Assembly (NCBI GenBank): GCA_030524175.1
Contig: JAUNHC010000004.1
Coordinates: 1-64,000 of the forward strand
Direction: 5' to 3'
DNA length: 64,000 nucleotides
DNA from: Eubacteriales bacterium
Lineage (GTDB): Bacteria > Bacillota > Clostridia > Lachnospirales > Lachnospiraceae
In this document: piece by piece, positions 25,125-34,362 of the stretch
Layout: the number at the start of each line of letters is the position of its first letter
Position numbering within the stretch: the first letter of the stretch is position 1
Notes under the pieces: generated by a model
Told to the model about the DNA's origin: nothing
Databases searched by the model: none
What the model saw: the letters and a program-made list of their open reading frames with translations, nothing else
Translations under genes and position numbers: made by a program

Positions 25125-25152
25125 AGAGAGCTTGGAAACAGGCTCTCTTTTC
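25125..25152 (+). terminator. Terminator after the exported cargo gene
   Basis: AGAGAGC (25125-25131) and GCTCTCT (25142-25148) pair with a 10-base loop, followed by TTTT. A further GTGCGTG/CACGCAC hairpin (25176-25202) lies before the next gene's ribosome site. Confidence 0.65.
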
Positions 25153-25222
25153 ATTTACAAAAAAGGATTAACCAGGTGCGTGTGGAGTCACATCCCACGC
25201 ACTTATTATGGGAGGTAGAGAC

Positions 25223-28200
25223 ATGGCACTTATTAAACATGACGAGAGATATGGCCCGTATATGACCGCTAATAGCGCCCCGGCTCCTTTTGCTGCTACG
25301 GCGTCCCAGAATAGCTGGGGTGCGTTCCGAGCATTTAGCGAGAGCCTGGATGATGATATCTCCTTTACCGGGCTTGGGGATGGTACGGAACAGTGGGTAC
25401 AGATCAAGCTTGATGCGCCTATCCGTATCTGGGCTTTTCGGATCGCGTGTCGCACAACCGTGTCTGCCAAGGATGCCGGTCAGGTACCTAAAAACTTTAC
25501 AGTGCAGGGCAGTACAGACGGGACTACTTTTGTGGATATCGAGTCCTATACTGATGTGGATTGGGAGCAATTTACATCGTGGGATGCCGAAATCCTGAAA
25601 TACGATTGGGCGGACGCGAAAAAGATTGAGATCACCTGCAATGCAGAGTATCAGTATTACAGGTTTTTGTTTGGCGAGTGCCAGTCCGTCTCTACACAAA
25701 AAGCAGGCAGTATGATACCTACATCCGCCAACATGGTCAAGCCTACCCTGATCGACTTGTACCAAGTTGAGGGGGAAGCCGAACCGGAGATTACGGTAAC
25801 AGGTATCCGCATTACACACGGTCCCGATAAGGACAGGTATGAGGTGGGCGCAGACTTGGATACCACAGGGCTTGAGGTTACTGCTGATCTGTCTGACGGC
25901 AGTACGCAGATCATCGCGGATTATACATTGTCTGGTTATGATAGTGCCGCTACGGGGCAAAAGACTGTTACCGTAGCATATCAGGAGCATACAGCAGTAT
26001 TTACAGTGACGGTGTATGAGCTGTCATCTATCGCGATAACCACGCCGCCAGCTAAGGTTGAGTATACTGTCGGAGAGACGCTGGATCTGACGGGGATGGT
26101 GGTAACGGTTACATACTCCGATGGGGTTGCAGAGATAGTGACGGATTATACGGTATCCGGATATGATGGTTCTGTGGCGGGCACTCACACAGTAACTGTA
26201 GGATATCAGGGCGAGACCGCAAGTTTTGAGGTGACGGTAGCGGAGGCATCTCATATCCTTCGGGAATATATCGGTAGTCCGAATCTTGAGGATGTGGTAG
26301 CGGAGCTGGATACCGATACTTGGGTATTGACCATATCCGGATATGGGGCAATAAGAGATTTCACGATGGGAGATATAATGGATACAATTGGTGATATACC
26401 ATCGGTACATCCCCCTATTTTCAAGGAATATTTCCGGCAGATAAAAGAAATTATTGTAGAAGAGGGCATCACCGATATTGGCGAATGCTTTATAGCTGGC
26501 TATTCTTCTGATAGTTTTTTAATGACAATTTCAGATATCATGACCAATAGCACCACAAGTAATAAAATTGAAAACTGCTACACAGATTTGGAAAGGGTCA
26601 AATTAGCCAGTAGCGTAACTCATTTATCTGAACATTCACTTGTCTATACTTGCGCACGGAAGGAGATAGAATTAGGCAGTGCGCAGAATATAACAGATTC
26701 TACCCTTGTGGGGATCATTAGCCCGCTTATCCGAACTAAATTGAGTGCGGAAAACCTGCCGTTGGCGGCGGTAAATCCTACTTGTTTTGGACTGTTTCTG
26801 CCTCAGAATGCGGTGTATGATGAAACATCCGGATTTGCATATCTCGAAAATGAATCTGGAGTGACAGTGATAGGAAAAAGCGGTGCCATGCTGCCAAAAG
26901 ATGCGCCCAATGTTATAAGTATCCATGAATCGTATAATGGGAATCCTGTTACCTCTATTGACGATGCATTTGGATTTCCTATGTCTGACGGAGCAGTCAT
27001 TAATGTACCTGATAGCGTAATAGAGATAAGCAGTAATAGTTTCGGAGCAAAGATATCAAAAGAAATAACGATAAACATTGATGCTAAAGAAGGTGACGTA
27101 TCAGGTGCGCCTTGGGGAGCACCGACTGGAACAGTCATAAACTGGACAGGAGTAGCCAGACAGTTGACTGGTATAACCATTACTTCCCTACCACACAAAA
27201 CACAGTATGTAGTAGGCGATAGCTTTGACAGCACAGGGCTTGTGGTAACTGCAAATTATGATGATGGTACAACTGAGGTCATAACTGAATATGTGCTGTC
27301 CGGGTTCGACAGTGCAACAGAAGGCACCAAGACCGTAACCATTACGTATCAGGGATTTACAGCTACATTTGAAGTGGTGATTGTGGCTGCCGGGGTAACG
27401 CTGGAAAGTCTGCTTAATACCACAGAGGGTATGGAGGCTATCCGGGACGGAGTGAAGAACACCAGCGGCATACCGGATAAAATTAAAGGGGTGGACTGGT
27501 TTGTATTTAACGGAAATGTAGTGGACAATGTATATATATATTATACGAGATGGATGGGATTTGGCGTATCACAGGCGCAGTTGTGTATATGCACAACCTC
27601 TAGCGGGTGTGTTAATTACGTATATAGACAGCAAGGCACCCTGGACAATGATATTGAATTTTTGAAAATCAGGGTCGAGGGGCTTACAGGTAAATGGTCC
27701 TACGAGGAAAGCTACAGCAGAGTGGCATACGAAGTATTCTTGTTCGAAGATGGATATATGTTCATCAATGTTCTGCAGACGCCAACAAGAGACTCATATC
27801 TTGGAGCCTCATCAATTACAGACGGCACGAACACACAAACCCTCACAATCCCCATAAACACTACTGAGAGAAATCCCGTAAAAATAACTGTTCAGGATGC
27901 CGGGAAAAATCAAGTGGTTACTTATACGCAATATCAGCCTGCAGTCATAACCAGGATAGAAGTCACAACGCCTCCTAAAAAAACCACGTACTACGGAAAT
28001 GAAGTTTTAGACACAGATGGGCTTGAAGTAAGCACTGTAGATACGAACGGGAACAAACGGCCAATAACACGGTACACGTTGTCCGGGTATGACAGTACGA
28101 CACCTGGAATTAAAACGATAACAGTAACAAAGAATGCACTCACTGCTACGTTCACAGTCAACATTTTGGAAGTGAAAATTACCGGAATAACAGTAAGTAC

Positions 28201-31200
28201 AACAAAAACGCAGTATTTCCCAAAACAGGAACTGGATCTGTCAACGTTGACAGTAAATGGAAATCTTAGTGACGGAACAATGATCGGAATAACCAAAGGA
28301 TATACTTTCTCCGGATTTGACAGTTCGATTCCACAGATATGTGATGTGACAGCCATTTATGTAAAACTCACATTTTCATTTACACTAACTGTCATGGCAC
28401 CACAAGAAATCGTAGGCGCAGGCTATAGCTATAATTCACCCATTTTTATTGGTGATCCTTGTAATCTGCATGTATCAAGAATGACTGTGGAATACGAAAA
28501 CGGGGAGCGCGAAGAAGTAACGGAAGGTTTTGAATATACCTATCCGGATACATCGACAGTTGGGAAGAAAACGATCATCGTCAGTTATTATACCGCATCG
28601 AGAACCTTTGAGATAGAGGTAGTGAGATACTTAAATGCAGAAGTCGGGACGCCAAACAAAAGTGATGTCACTATGGAGTTTGATTGTGTGACCGGTCTGC
28701 TTACTTTCCAGGGGACAGGCGAAGTAAGCGATTTCCAATACGAGGCAAATGTACCTGGTTCTTTTAGGGATAAGTTAAAAACTATTATCGCATCCGGTGA
28801 TATTACTGGAATGCAACAAACGTATTTATACAGTAGAAGTAGCGTAGAGACGGTTTCGCTAGGAGAAAAGATCAAGGAAATCCCAGCTAATATGTTTATG
28901 AATTGTGAAGGCCTGAAAAATATTATGTTTCCAAGCATTGAATCCATAGGAGATCAGGCATTTATGGGATGTTCCAGCCTAGAGAACTTGACACTTCCGG
29001 ATAGTATTTCGATGTTAGGCGCGCGTTGTTTTTATGGGTGTGGGTTCGAGGAATTTACAATACCGGATAATTGCAATGTGGAAAGTCTAACACAGACATT
29101 TTTATCTTGTAAAAGCCTGAAAAGCGTATATGTTGGTAAGAATGTCAAGAGTATTTCAAGCGGGACTTTCCCGTACACGGATACTCCGACAATTACAATA
29201 AACAATAAAGAAGGCGCTATATCAGGGGCACCTTGGGATGCCCCGAGCGGGTCTACGGTTGTATGGCTTGTAAAAATAACGTCTATTAGTATAACTTCTC
29301 TGCCGGATAAGACCAACTATGAAATTGGTGAGGAGTTTGATCCCACTGGACTAACTGTATCCGGGATGTACAGTGATGGCAGCATCGAGATCATCACGAA
29401 CTATACGGTATCAGGATTTGACAGCGCACCGCCTGGGACAAAGACGATAACCGTCACATACAACAATCTTGCTGCCACTTTTGAGGTTGGTGTGTTTGGT
29501 GCTGCTATCGGAATCAGGATAAGTCATTACCCCAACAAAGTATATTATAAGATAGGGGATGCTCTGGATACCACAGGGCTGCAGGTGGTTGCAATTAGTG
29601 AGGGCGGTCTGGAACGTTCTGTCACAGATTATACATTGTCTGACTTAGACAGCAGCACAGTAGGCAACAAACAGATATCTGTTACTTATGAGGTGCCTGT
29701 ATCTGAGGATACCAAGGCGGTGTATTTCACAGACTTTACGGTCAAAGTAACGTCCGATGGACAAAATCCTTTTGAGGGAGATTCCGTACCATACATCATC
29801 ACTATACACTGGCCCAACGGTGAATTCGAGGATCTCACAAACAATGATATCGCTGGTGGGAACAAAGCAGTAACATTGAAGGAGTCCATCTGCGGAAATA
29901 ACTATTTCATCTTTGGAGGATGTATCTGTAACATGATACAATTCACTACGCACTCACCGCAGTTCGCATCGACAGATGAGAGCGCATATCCTCATGGGGA
30001 TATAGAGGTATACGTAGAGTGCAAAGAGACAAAGGTTAAAATATTTACGGGAAAGATTGAAACGGGTGACAGGGTATCAGGTCTCCTGACACGCGATATC
30101 ATCGCCTATGATCACCTGTATCAATACCGGAATGCAGATATTGCCAGATGGTACCGCAGTGTAACTATTGACCGACAGATGCTCCTGACCCAGAAGCAGT
30201 TCAGAGACCTTCTTTTTGATTTCCTGGGGATTGAGCAGATACCGGCAGTCCTGGAATATGACAATGCACTTGTACCTGACACGAATGCAACAAACGAGAT
30301 GAATGTAGTGTCCATAATCAAGGACTTATGCCTACAGAACAGTGTATTTGGACACATGAACCGGGATGGAAAGTTCGAATACTTAAAGTTACCGGAAAAT
30401 TGCAGGGTGAAGGCTATGGACAATAAAGGCAACATCAAGTACGAATATTATGAAGCTGCTGTGCATTATGACATTTTCGAGGAATGCAAATTTACGGAAG
30501 GGCGTATATGGTATCCGAGACAGTTTTATACCTATCCAAGCCCCTATTACAGATTTTCAGACGGGCCTCCGTCCAGTGCGCAGGAAGCCTACGAGAACAA
30601 CGTCTACTATAATAGGAATAGTTTTTTTGTGGGAGATGAGGATTGGCTGGACTCCGCCTGGCAGGCGGATGAATATGGGGAGGCTACGGTAGACGAACCA
30701 GTCTTCCCGATCTGCTACGGGACCACGAATAAGACCGATAATCAGCATCTTTACAGAGCACAGAAATATGAACTGCCAGTCCGGGGGAATCCTTTGAATA
30801 AGGTAGGTGACAGCATTGAGATAGCTGTGACAAAAACTGCTGAAGACGGATCAATACTACGCTGGACAATCAACAGTTATATTATGAGCCGGACGCTTAA
30901 GCTGCTCGGTGATACCTGCATGACAGACACTTATTCGGCCAGTAATGGGCCGTATAATGGTAATGATCTGGAACTCGGAAACTGTATGAGGGAAGTTGCT
31001 GCCGATACCTACCGTACCCGCAGAGAACTCCCCACGATTGTGTATGACAGCTCATTCACTGACGGTGCTACCAGGGCTGTTGTCGGGAAAAATGTTATAA
31101 GGGCAAAATGCTTCCGGCAGATTGAATACAAAGCGTATCAGTCACTAAGCGAAACTGAAAAAAATAAGCCGGGAGAAATTTTCTTTACTTATGAAGAGGA

Positions 31201-31213
31201 GGCAGGCGGATGA
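25223..31213 (+). CDS. Very large tail/adhesion protein with Ig-like, LRR and discoidin-type domains
   Basis: ATG 25223 follows GGGAGGTAGAG, giving 1,996 residues. Domain order: a discoidin/F5-8-type module (about 1-185); bacterial Ig-like Big_3 repeats at roughly 190, 267, 647, 910, 985, 1063, 1352 and 1428, each with a [DS]xTGL-like and GYDS/GFDS signature; BspA-like LRR stretches near 345-640 and 1136-1347 (for example GDQAFMGCSSLENLTLPDS); and a C-terminal phage tail domain (about 1500-1996) with IITIHWPNGEFEDLTNND and LLTRDIIAYDHLYQYRNADI. Adhesion modules precede the tail hub part, so it probably builds a receptor-reading baseplate structure. Confidence 0.75.
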   Translation: MALIKHDERYGPYMTANSAPAPFAATASQNSWGAFRAFSESLDDDISFTGLGDGTEQWVQIKLDAPIRIWAFRIACRTTVSAKDAGQVPKNFTVQGSTDGTTFVDIESYTDVDWEQFTSWDAEILKYDWADAKKIEITCNAEYQYYRFLFGECQSVSTQKAGSMIPTSANMVKPTLIDLYQVEGEAEPEITVTGIRITHGPDKDRYEVGADLDTTGLEVTADLSDGSTQIIADYTLSGYDSAATGQKTVTVAYQEHTAVFTVTVYELSSIAITTPPAKVEYTVGETLDLTGMVVTVTYSDGVAEIVTDYTVSGYDGSVAGTHTVTVGYQGETASFEVTVAEASHILREYIGSPNLEDVVAELDTDTWVLTISGYGAIRDFTMGDIMDTIGDIPSVHPPIFKEYFRQIKEIIVEEGITDIGECFIAGYSSDSFLMTISDIMTNSTTSNKIENCYTDLERVKLASSVTHLSEHSLVYTCARKEIELGSAQNITDSTLVGIISPLIRTKLSAENLPLAAVNPTCFGLFLPQNAVYDETSGFAYLENESGVTVIGKSGAMLPKDAPNVISIHESYNGNPVTSIDDAFGFPMSDGAVINVPDSVIEISSNSFGAKISKEITINIDAKEGDVSGAPWGAPTGTVINWTGVARQLTGITITSLPHKTQYVVGDSFDSTGLVVTANYDDGTTEVITEYVLSGFDSATEGTKTVTITYQGFTATFEVVIVAAGVTLESLLNTTEGMEAIRDGVKNTSGIPDKIKGVDWFVFNGNVVDNVYIYYTRWMGFGVSQAQLCICTTSSGCVNYVYRQQGTLDNDIEFLKIRVEGLTGKWSYEESYSRVAYEVFLFEDGYMFINVLQTPTRDSYLGASSITDGTNTQTLTIPINTTERNPVKITVQDAGKNQVVTYTQYQPAVITRIEVTTPPKKTTYYGNEVLDTDGLEVSTVDTNGNKRPITRYTLSGYDSTTPGIKTITVTKNALTATFTVNILEVKITGITVSTTKTQYFPKQELDLSTLTVNGNLSDGTMIGITKGYTFSGFDSSIPQICDVTAIYVKLTFSFTLTVMAPQEIVGAGYSYNSPIFIGDPCNLHVSRMTVEYENGEREEVTEGFEYTYPDTSTVGKKTIIVSYYTASRTFEIEVVRYLNAEVGTPNKSDVTMEFDCVTGLLTFQGTGEVSDFQYEANVPGSFRDKLKTIIASGDITGMQQTYLYSRSSVETVSLGEKIKEIPANMFMNCEGLKNIMFPSIESIGDQAFMGCSSLENLTLPDSISMLGARCFYGCGFEEFTIPDNCNVESLTQTFLSCKSLKSVYVGKNVKSISSGTFPYTDTPTITINNKEGAISGAPWDAPSGSTVVWLVKITSISITSLPDKTNYEIGEEFDPTGLTVSGMYSDGSIEIITNYTVSGFDSAPPGTKTITVTYNNLAATFEVGVFGAAIGIRISHYPNKVYYKIGDALDTTGLQVVAISEGGLERSVTDYTLSDLDSSTVGNKQISVTYEVPVSEDTKAVYFTDFTVKVTSDGQNPFEGDSVPYIITIHWPNGEFEDLTNNDIAGGNKAVTLKESICGNNYFIFGGCICNMIQFTTHSPQFASTDESAYPHGDIEVYVECKETKVKIFTGKIETGDRVSGLLTRDIIAYDHLYQYRNADIARWYRSVTIDRQMLLTQKQFRDLLFDFLGIEQIPAVLEYDNALVPDTNATNEMNVVSIIKDLCLQNSVFGHMNRDGKFEYLKLPENCRVKAMDNKGNIKYEYYEAAVHYDIFEECKFTEGRIWYPRQFYTYPSPYYRFSDGPPSSAQEAYENNVYYNRNSFFVGDEDWLDSAWQADEYGEATVDEPVFPICYGTTNKTDNQHLYRAQKYELPVRGNPLNKVGDSIEIAVTKTAEDGSILRWTINSYIMSRTLKLLGDTCMTDTYSASNGPYNGNDLELGNCMREVAADTYRTRRELPTIVYDSSFTDGATRAVVGKNVIRAKCFRQIEYKAYQSLSETEKNKPGEIFFTYEEEAGG

Positions 31214-32295
31214 TCTATAGGGCTTACAGCGGTGGAAAGGAGATCAAGGATTTTTATGTAGGGAGGAAGGAAACAAAAGAGATATGGGGAGGGGATACCC
31301 TGCTATGGGAAAAAGAGCGTGAGGATTATGGCGAATTCCAGTTTGAGTATGAGTATAAAATTGTTATTTATATCAGGGGCGCCAATATCCGTATTGATTG
31401 GGGAGATGGAACGGAGGAGCAATGCAATTGGATGTCTGAGAACTTGACGCAGCCAGCGAGGCATAAAGGAAAAGAAAATAGATTATATATTGCAAAAATA
31501 ACTGGGAACATAAAGTATTTGGGATTCAATACTGAGGCCAATGGTGGTACAACTGCAAGCGTAGAATACGGATACAGGAATCTTACACGCGTATTAACCC
31601 GGTTCCCTAAAACAATGAAGGATGTAGAAAGCTTCTACTATCTGTTTAATTATTGCGAAAAGCTGTATGATTATCCGGATGACTTATTTTTAAACACACC
31701 TAAACTTAAAGAAATAAGACTTGGATTCAGACGTACGAAGATAACAAAAATAAGCCATGATTTGTTTAAATATACGGAAAATTTAGAGGATGTTAGTTCT
31801 TGTTTTGATAGCACTCTAATTACTGAGATCCCAAGGGGGTTTTTAAAAAATAAACCAAGATTAAGCAGCGTAGATGGTTGTTTTAATGCCACTAAGATCA
31901 AAGCAGTACCAAATGATTTATTTGAGAGTTGCGGAAACATTACGTCATATAATGGTCTGTTTTCTGCGTGCAAAGATCTAACAAGAGTAGAAGATGGTTT
32001 TGGGGCGAAGAACAACGGAACGATCATCAATGCGCAAAGTATGTTTTATGAATGTACAAATCTAGAGTATGTACCATCTGATCTTTTGAATTCAGCCAAT
32101 CCATATGAAAAAGGGGGTAATTTTAGTTATATATTCCGTTTATGTAAAAATCTGCAGAATGCTCCAAAACTTTATGAGCGATTCCCAGGGCTAGAGGACA
32201 TGGGACAAAGAACATTGTACGCTTATTATATGTGTGAGAAGCTCCCCTGGTATGATGAAATACCCAGGAAGTGGGTGGATGAATATGTTTCGTAA
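31210..32295 (+). CDS. Baseplate/tail protein with LRR-like repeats
   Basis: The 361-residue protein starts at ATG 31210 in a 4-base overlap. Its N-terminus (MIYRAYSGGKEIKDFYVGRK) resembles short tail proteins that attach to a tail fibre. A central strand carries RIDWGDGTEEQ, then come imperfect repeats of the BspA/DUF285 type (YLFNYCEKLYDYPDDLF, then CFNATKIKAVPNDLFESCGN). Probably part of the receptor-binding complex with the preceding giant protein. Confidence 0.6.
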   Translation: MIYRAYSGGKEIKDFYVGRKETKEIWGGDTLLWEKEREDYGEFQFEYEYKIVIYIRGANIRIDWGDGTEEQCNWMSENLTQPARHKGKENRLYIAKITGNIKYLGFNTEANGGTTASVEYGYRNLTRVLTRFPKTMKDVESFYYLFNYCEKLYDYPDDLFLNTPKLKEIRLGFRRTKITKISHDLFKYTENLEDVSSCFDSTLITEIPRGFLKNKPRLSSVDGCFNATKIKAVPNDLFESCGNITSYNGLFSACKDLTRVEDGFGAKNNGTIINAQSMFYECTNLEYVPSDLLNSANPYEKGGNFSYIFRLCKNLQNAPKLYERFPGLEDMGQRTLYAYYMCEKLPWYDEIPRKWVDEYVS

Positions 32296-32326
32296 GTGAG
32301 GATGTATATATGAACCAACCAAGAGC

Positions 32327-32350
32327 AAGACCGTAACTGGTCTTATTTTT
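32327..32350 (+). terminator. Terminator between tail and lysis modules
   Basis: AAGACC (32327-32332) and GGTCTT (32339-32344) flank a 6-base loop, followed by ATTTTT. It is placed right after the tail genes. Confidence 0.6.
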
Positions 32351-32357
32351 ATGCAAT

Positions 32358-32371
32358 TTGCGCCGGCGCAA
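32358..32371. repeat. 14-bp perfect palindrome TTGCGCCGGCGCAA, copy 3
   Basis: The only copy outside a likely gene: it lies between the terminator and the ribosome site of the lysis module, about 20 bases before ATG 32393. Position makes a regulatory role plausible. Confidence 0.6.
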
Positions 32372-32392
32372 AAACCGGGGAAAGGATGCCGT

Positions 32393-32644
32393 ATGGAAAC
32401 AATCATATCAGCCTGTATCTCGGCAGGCGTGACACTTATCATCTGCCTGATCAGCAACAACAGTCAGGCCCAGAAGACCAGAGCACTGATGGAGTACAAG
32501 CTTGAGGAGCTGAGTAAACGGGTAGACAAGCACAACAATGTCATTGAGCGCACATACAACCTGGAAAAAGAGCTGGATGTGCAGCAGGAACAGATTAAAG
32601 TCGCCAATCACAGAATTGGAGACCTCGAAAAGAGAGGAGAATAA
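32393..32644 (+). CDS. Hemolysin XhlA-like membrane/coiled-coil protein
   Basis: ATG 32393 follows GGGGAAAGG. The 83-residue protein has an N-terminal membrane segment (ISACISAGVTLIICLIS) and a C-terminal coiled-coil rich in Glu, Lys and Gln (YKLEELSKRVDKHNNVIERT). This is the plan of XhlA-like proteins, which assist holins in Gram-positive phage lysis. Directly followed by the holin gene. Confidence 0.65.
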   Translation: METIISACISAGVTLIICLISNNSQAQKTRALMEYKLEELSKRVDKHNNVIERTYNLEKELDVQQEQIKVANHRIGDLEKRGE

Positions 32645-32646
32645 CC

Positions 32647-32853
32647 ATGAAGAATAGAAACTGGAAACAGTGGTGGAAAGCAGCAGGAGTAAGGGCAGTA
32701 AAGACAATGGCACAGACCTTCGTGGCAACGATCGGTACCGCCGCAGTATTAGGGGATGTTAACTGGGTTATGGTGGCATCTGCATCGGCACTGGCCGGGG
32801 TGTTGTCTTTAGCTACCAGCGTTGCAGGTCTGCCAGAGGTGGAGGGCGAGTAA
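32647..32853 (+). CDS. Phage holin (r1t-like family)
   Basis: The 68-residue protein (MKNRNWKQWWKAAGVRAVKT at the start) has two hydrophobic segments around residues 20-34 and 40-60 and an acidic tail. Size, W-rich start and position between the XhlA-like gene and the endolysin fit r1t-type holins. Holins form membrane lesions that release or activate endolysin. Confidence 0.78.
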   Translation: MKNRNWKQWWKAAGVRAVKTMAQTFVATIGTAAVLGDVNWVMVASASALAGVLSLATSVAGLPEVEGE

Positions 32854-32880
32854 GCCCTCCTTTTTGATTGGAGGTAAACC

Positions 32881-34215
32881 ATGAACCAGGAAAACAAAAT
32901 CGTCCTCCGTAAAATACTGTACGCTGTGGAGTCCGGTGGCCAGGTATACGGTAACTACAATTATAGCTGCTATGTAGATGCAGGAGGCAATACGGATAAT
33001 GAGACGGCCATTACGATCGGCGCCGGCCAGTGGTACGGAGTGGAGGCACAACGGCTGTTGCTGTCAATCCAGTCTGACGACCCCGGGTTATTTGCACGAC
33101 TGGATACTGCAGGTATCGCCGGGGATCTCAAAACGGAGGATTGGAACCATTATGGACCTGCGGAGGAGTCCGCCAAAGGACAGGCCATTATCAAACTTAT
33201 CTCAACCAATGTCGGTATCCACTGCCAGGATGCATTGATGGACAAGCAGATCGGCGAGTATGCGACTCTGCTTGGTAGCAAGTACGGAGTTGCGGATGTC
33301 AGAGCCATGATGGAGTGGGTTAACATCATCCACCAAGGCGGCGAGCCTGCGGTGATCCGGCTGATGAGTAAATGTACGGACTGTAATAATGTGGATGCTG
33401 TCTACCAGTGTATGGGTGACGATACCGGCAATCAGGTGGGCGCTTACCGTTCCAGGCAGAGCGCGGTTTACAAGATGATTAAAAAGTATGCGGCAGAGGA
33501 GGTTAACAGCATGGGTAAGATAGATGATGTGATAGCCCTGGTCAAGTCGAGGCAGGGCAAAAACCAGTACACGCAGAGCAGTAAGAGAGAGCAGGTGTTT
33601 ACAGGTTATTCGGACTGTAGCTCCCTGATGTGGAAATGCTTTGAAAAGGCTGCAGGTGTCTACATCGGCACGTGGACCGGTGAGCAAATCGACAAGGGTG
33701 AGCTGGTGTATCAAAATACAGGCAGCTCCCATGTATTAACAAAGGCCATGCAATCTAAGATACTACCGGGGGATTTGGCCTTCTGGGGACCATCTCGAGG
33801 CGATAGCCGCCATGTGGAAATGTACCTGGGCAATAACCAGATAATCGGTCATGGCTCTGGTGTCGGCCCTACCATCAAGACGGCAGATCAGTACAGCCAC
33901 ACCTATAAAGTCTTAGAAGTGCGGCGGTATATCCCTGCGGAGACAAAGCCTGCCTATGACGGGCGTGAGGTCGAGGTGGCAATCGGCAGATGCAAAAAAA
34001 CTACTTGGTACGTCCGGGATTGGGCTGGGAAAGAGCATGATAAGATCAAGTCCGTACCGGCACTCAAAAAAGGGATGCTGATGTACATCATGGATTATGA
34101 TCAGCATGACAGCTTGGGGCAAAAGTGGTATTTTGTCAAGCTGCAGCATCCGGACAAGCAGTGGGTATTTGGATTTGTTTTGGCCAGCGGGATCGAAGTG
34201 ATAAAAAAGTTGTAA
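32881..34215 (+). CDS. Endolysin with lysozyme-like, NlpC/P60 and SH3-like domains
   Basis: The 444-residue protein follows GGAGGTAAACC. Residues 1-205 form an N-terminal lysozyme/transglycosylase-like module (AVESGGQVYGN, TIGAGQWYGVEAQRLLL). Residues ~210-355 are NlpC/P60-like, with Cys in YSDCSSLMWKCF and His in RHVEMYLG. The C-terminal part (VEVAIGRCKKTTWYVRDWAG, WYFVKLQHPDKQW) is SH3-like. ATG 33511 lies in frame after a perfect GAGGAGGTTAAC site, so a short NlpC/P60-SH3 form may also be made. It degrades host peptidoglycan at the end of infection. Confidence 0.85.
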   Translation: MNQENKIVLRKILYAVESGGQVYGNYNYSCYVDAGGNTDNETAITIGAGQWYGVEAQRLLLSIQSDDPGLFARLDTAGIAGDLKTEDWNHYGPAEESAKGQAIIKLISTNVGIHCQDALMDKQIGEYATLLGSKYGVADVRAMMEWVNIIHQGGEPAVIRLMSKCTDCNNVDAVYQCMGDDTGNQVGAYRSRQSAVYKMIKKYAAEEVNSMGKIDDVIALVKSRQGKNQYTQSSKREQVFTGYSDCSSLMWKCFEKAAGVYIGTWTGEQIDKGELVYQNTGSSHVLTKAMQSKILPGDLAFWGPSRGDSRHVEMYLGNNQIIGHGSGVGPTIKTADQYSHTYKVLEVRRYIPAETKPAYDGREVEVAIGRCKKTTWYVRDWAGKEHDKIKSVPALKKGMLMYIMDYDQHDSLGQKWYFVKLQHPDKQWVFGFVLASGIEVIKKL

Positions 34216-34233
34216 AAATCTGTCGAACGAAAA

Positions 34234-34298
34234 TTGATGAATTATGAGCTATGCTGTGGTAAAATAGCATTGTACGTGATATAACGTAGATACAATGC
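34234..34298 (+). promoter_or_regulatory. Promoter-like sequence with 8-bp inverted repeat at the prophage end
   Basis: TG-G-TAAAAT (34257-34265) is an extended -10, with TTGATG upstream at a wide 20-base spacing. GCATTGTA (34267-34274) and TACAATGC (34291-34298) form a perfect inverted repeat right after it. No convincing gene starts from it; it may be a small regulatory transcript, operator or attachment-related site. Confidence 0.4.
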
Positions 34299-34362
34299 AA
34301 GATAAAGGATCAAATGATAAAAAGGCCGACAGATTGGCCACTGCCGGACTGAAAGCACAACA

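Noticed and set aside
25151-25990. Reverse-strand frame (279 aa) opposite the giant tail protein
   Set aside because: No ribosome site or domain; the forward frame codes for clear Ig-like and discoidin-like modules.
32310-32336. Eight-codon frame before the lysis terminator
   Set aside because: Too short, no conserved leader-peptide features; its end lies in the terminator stem by chance.
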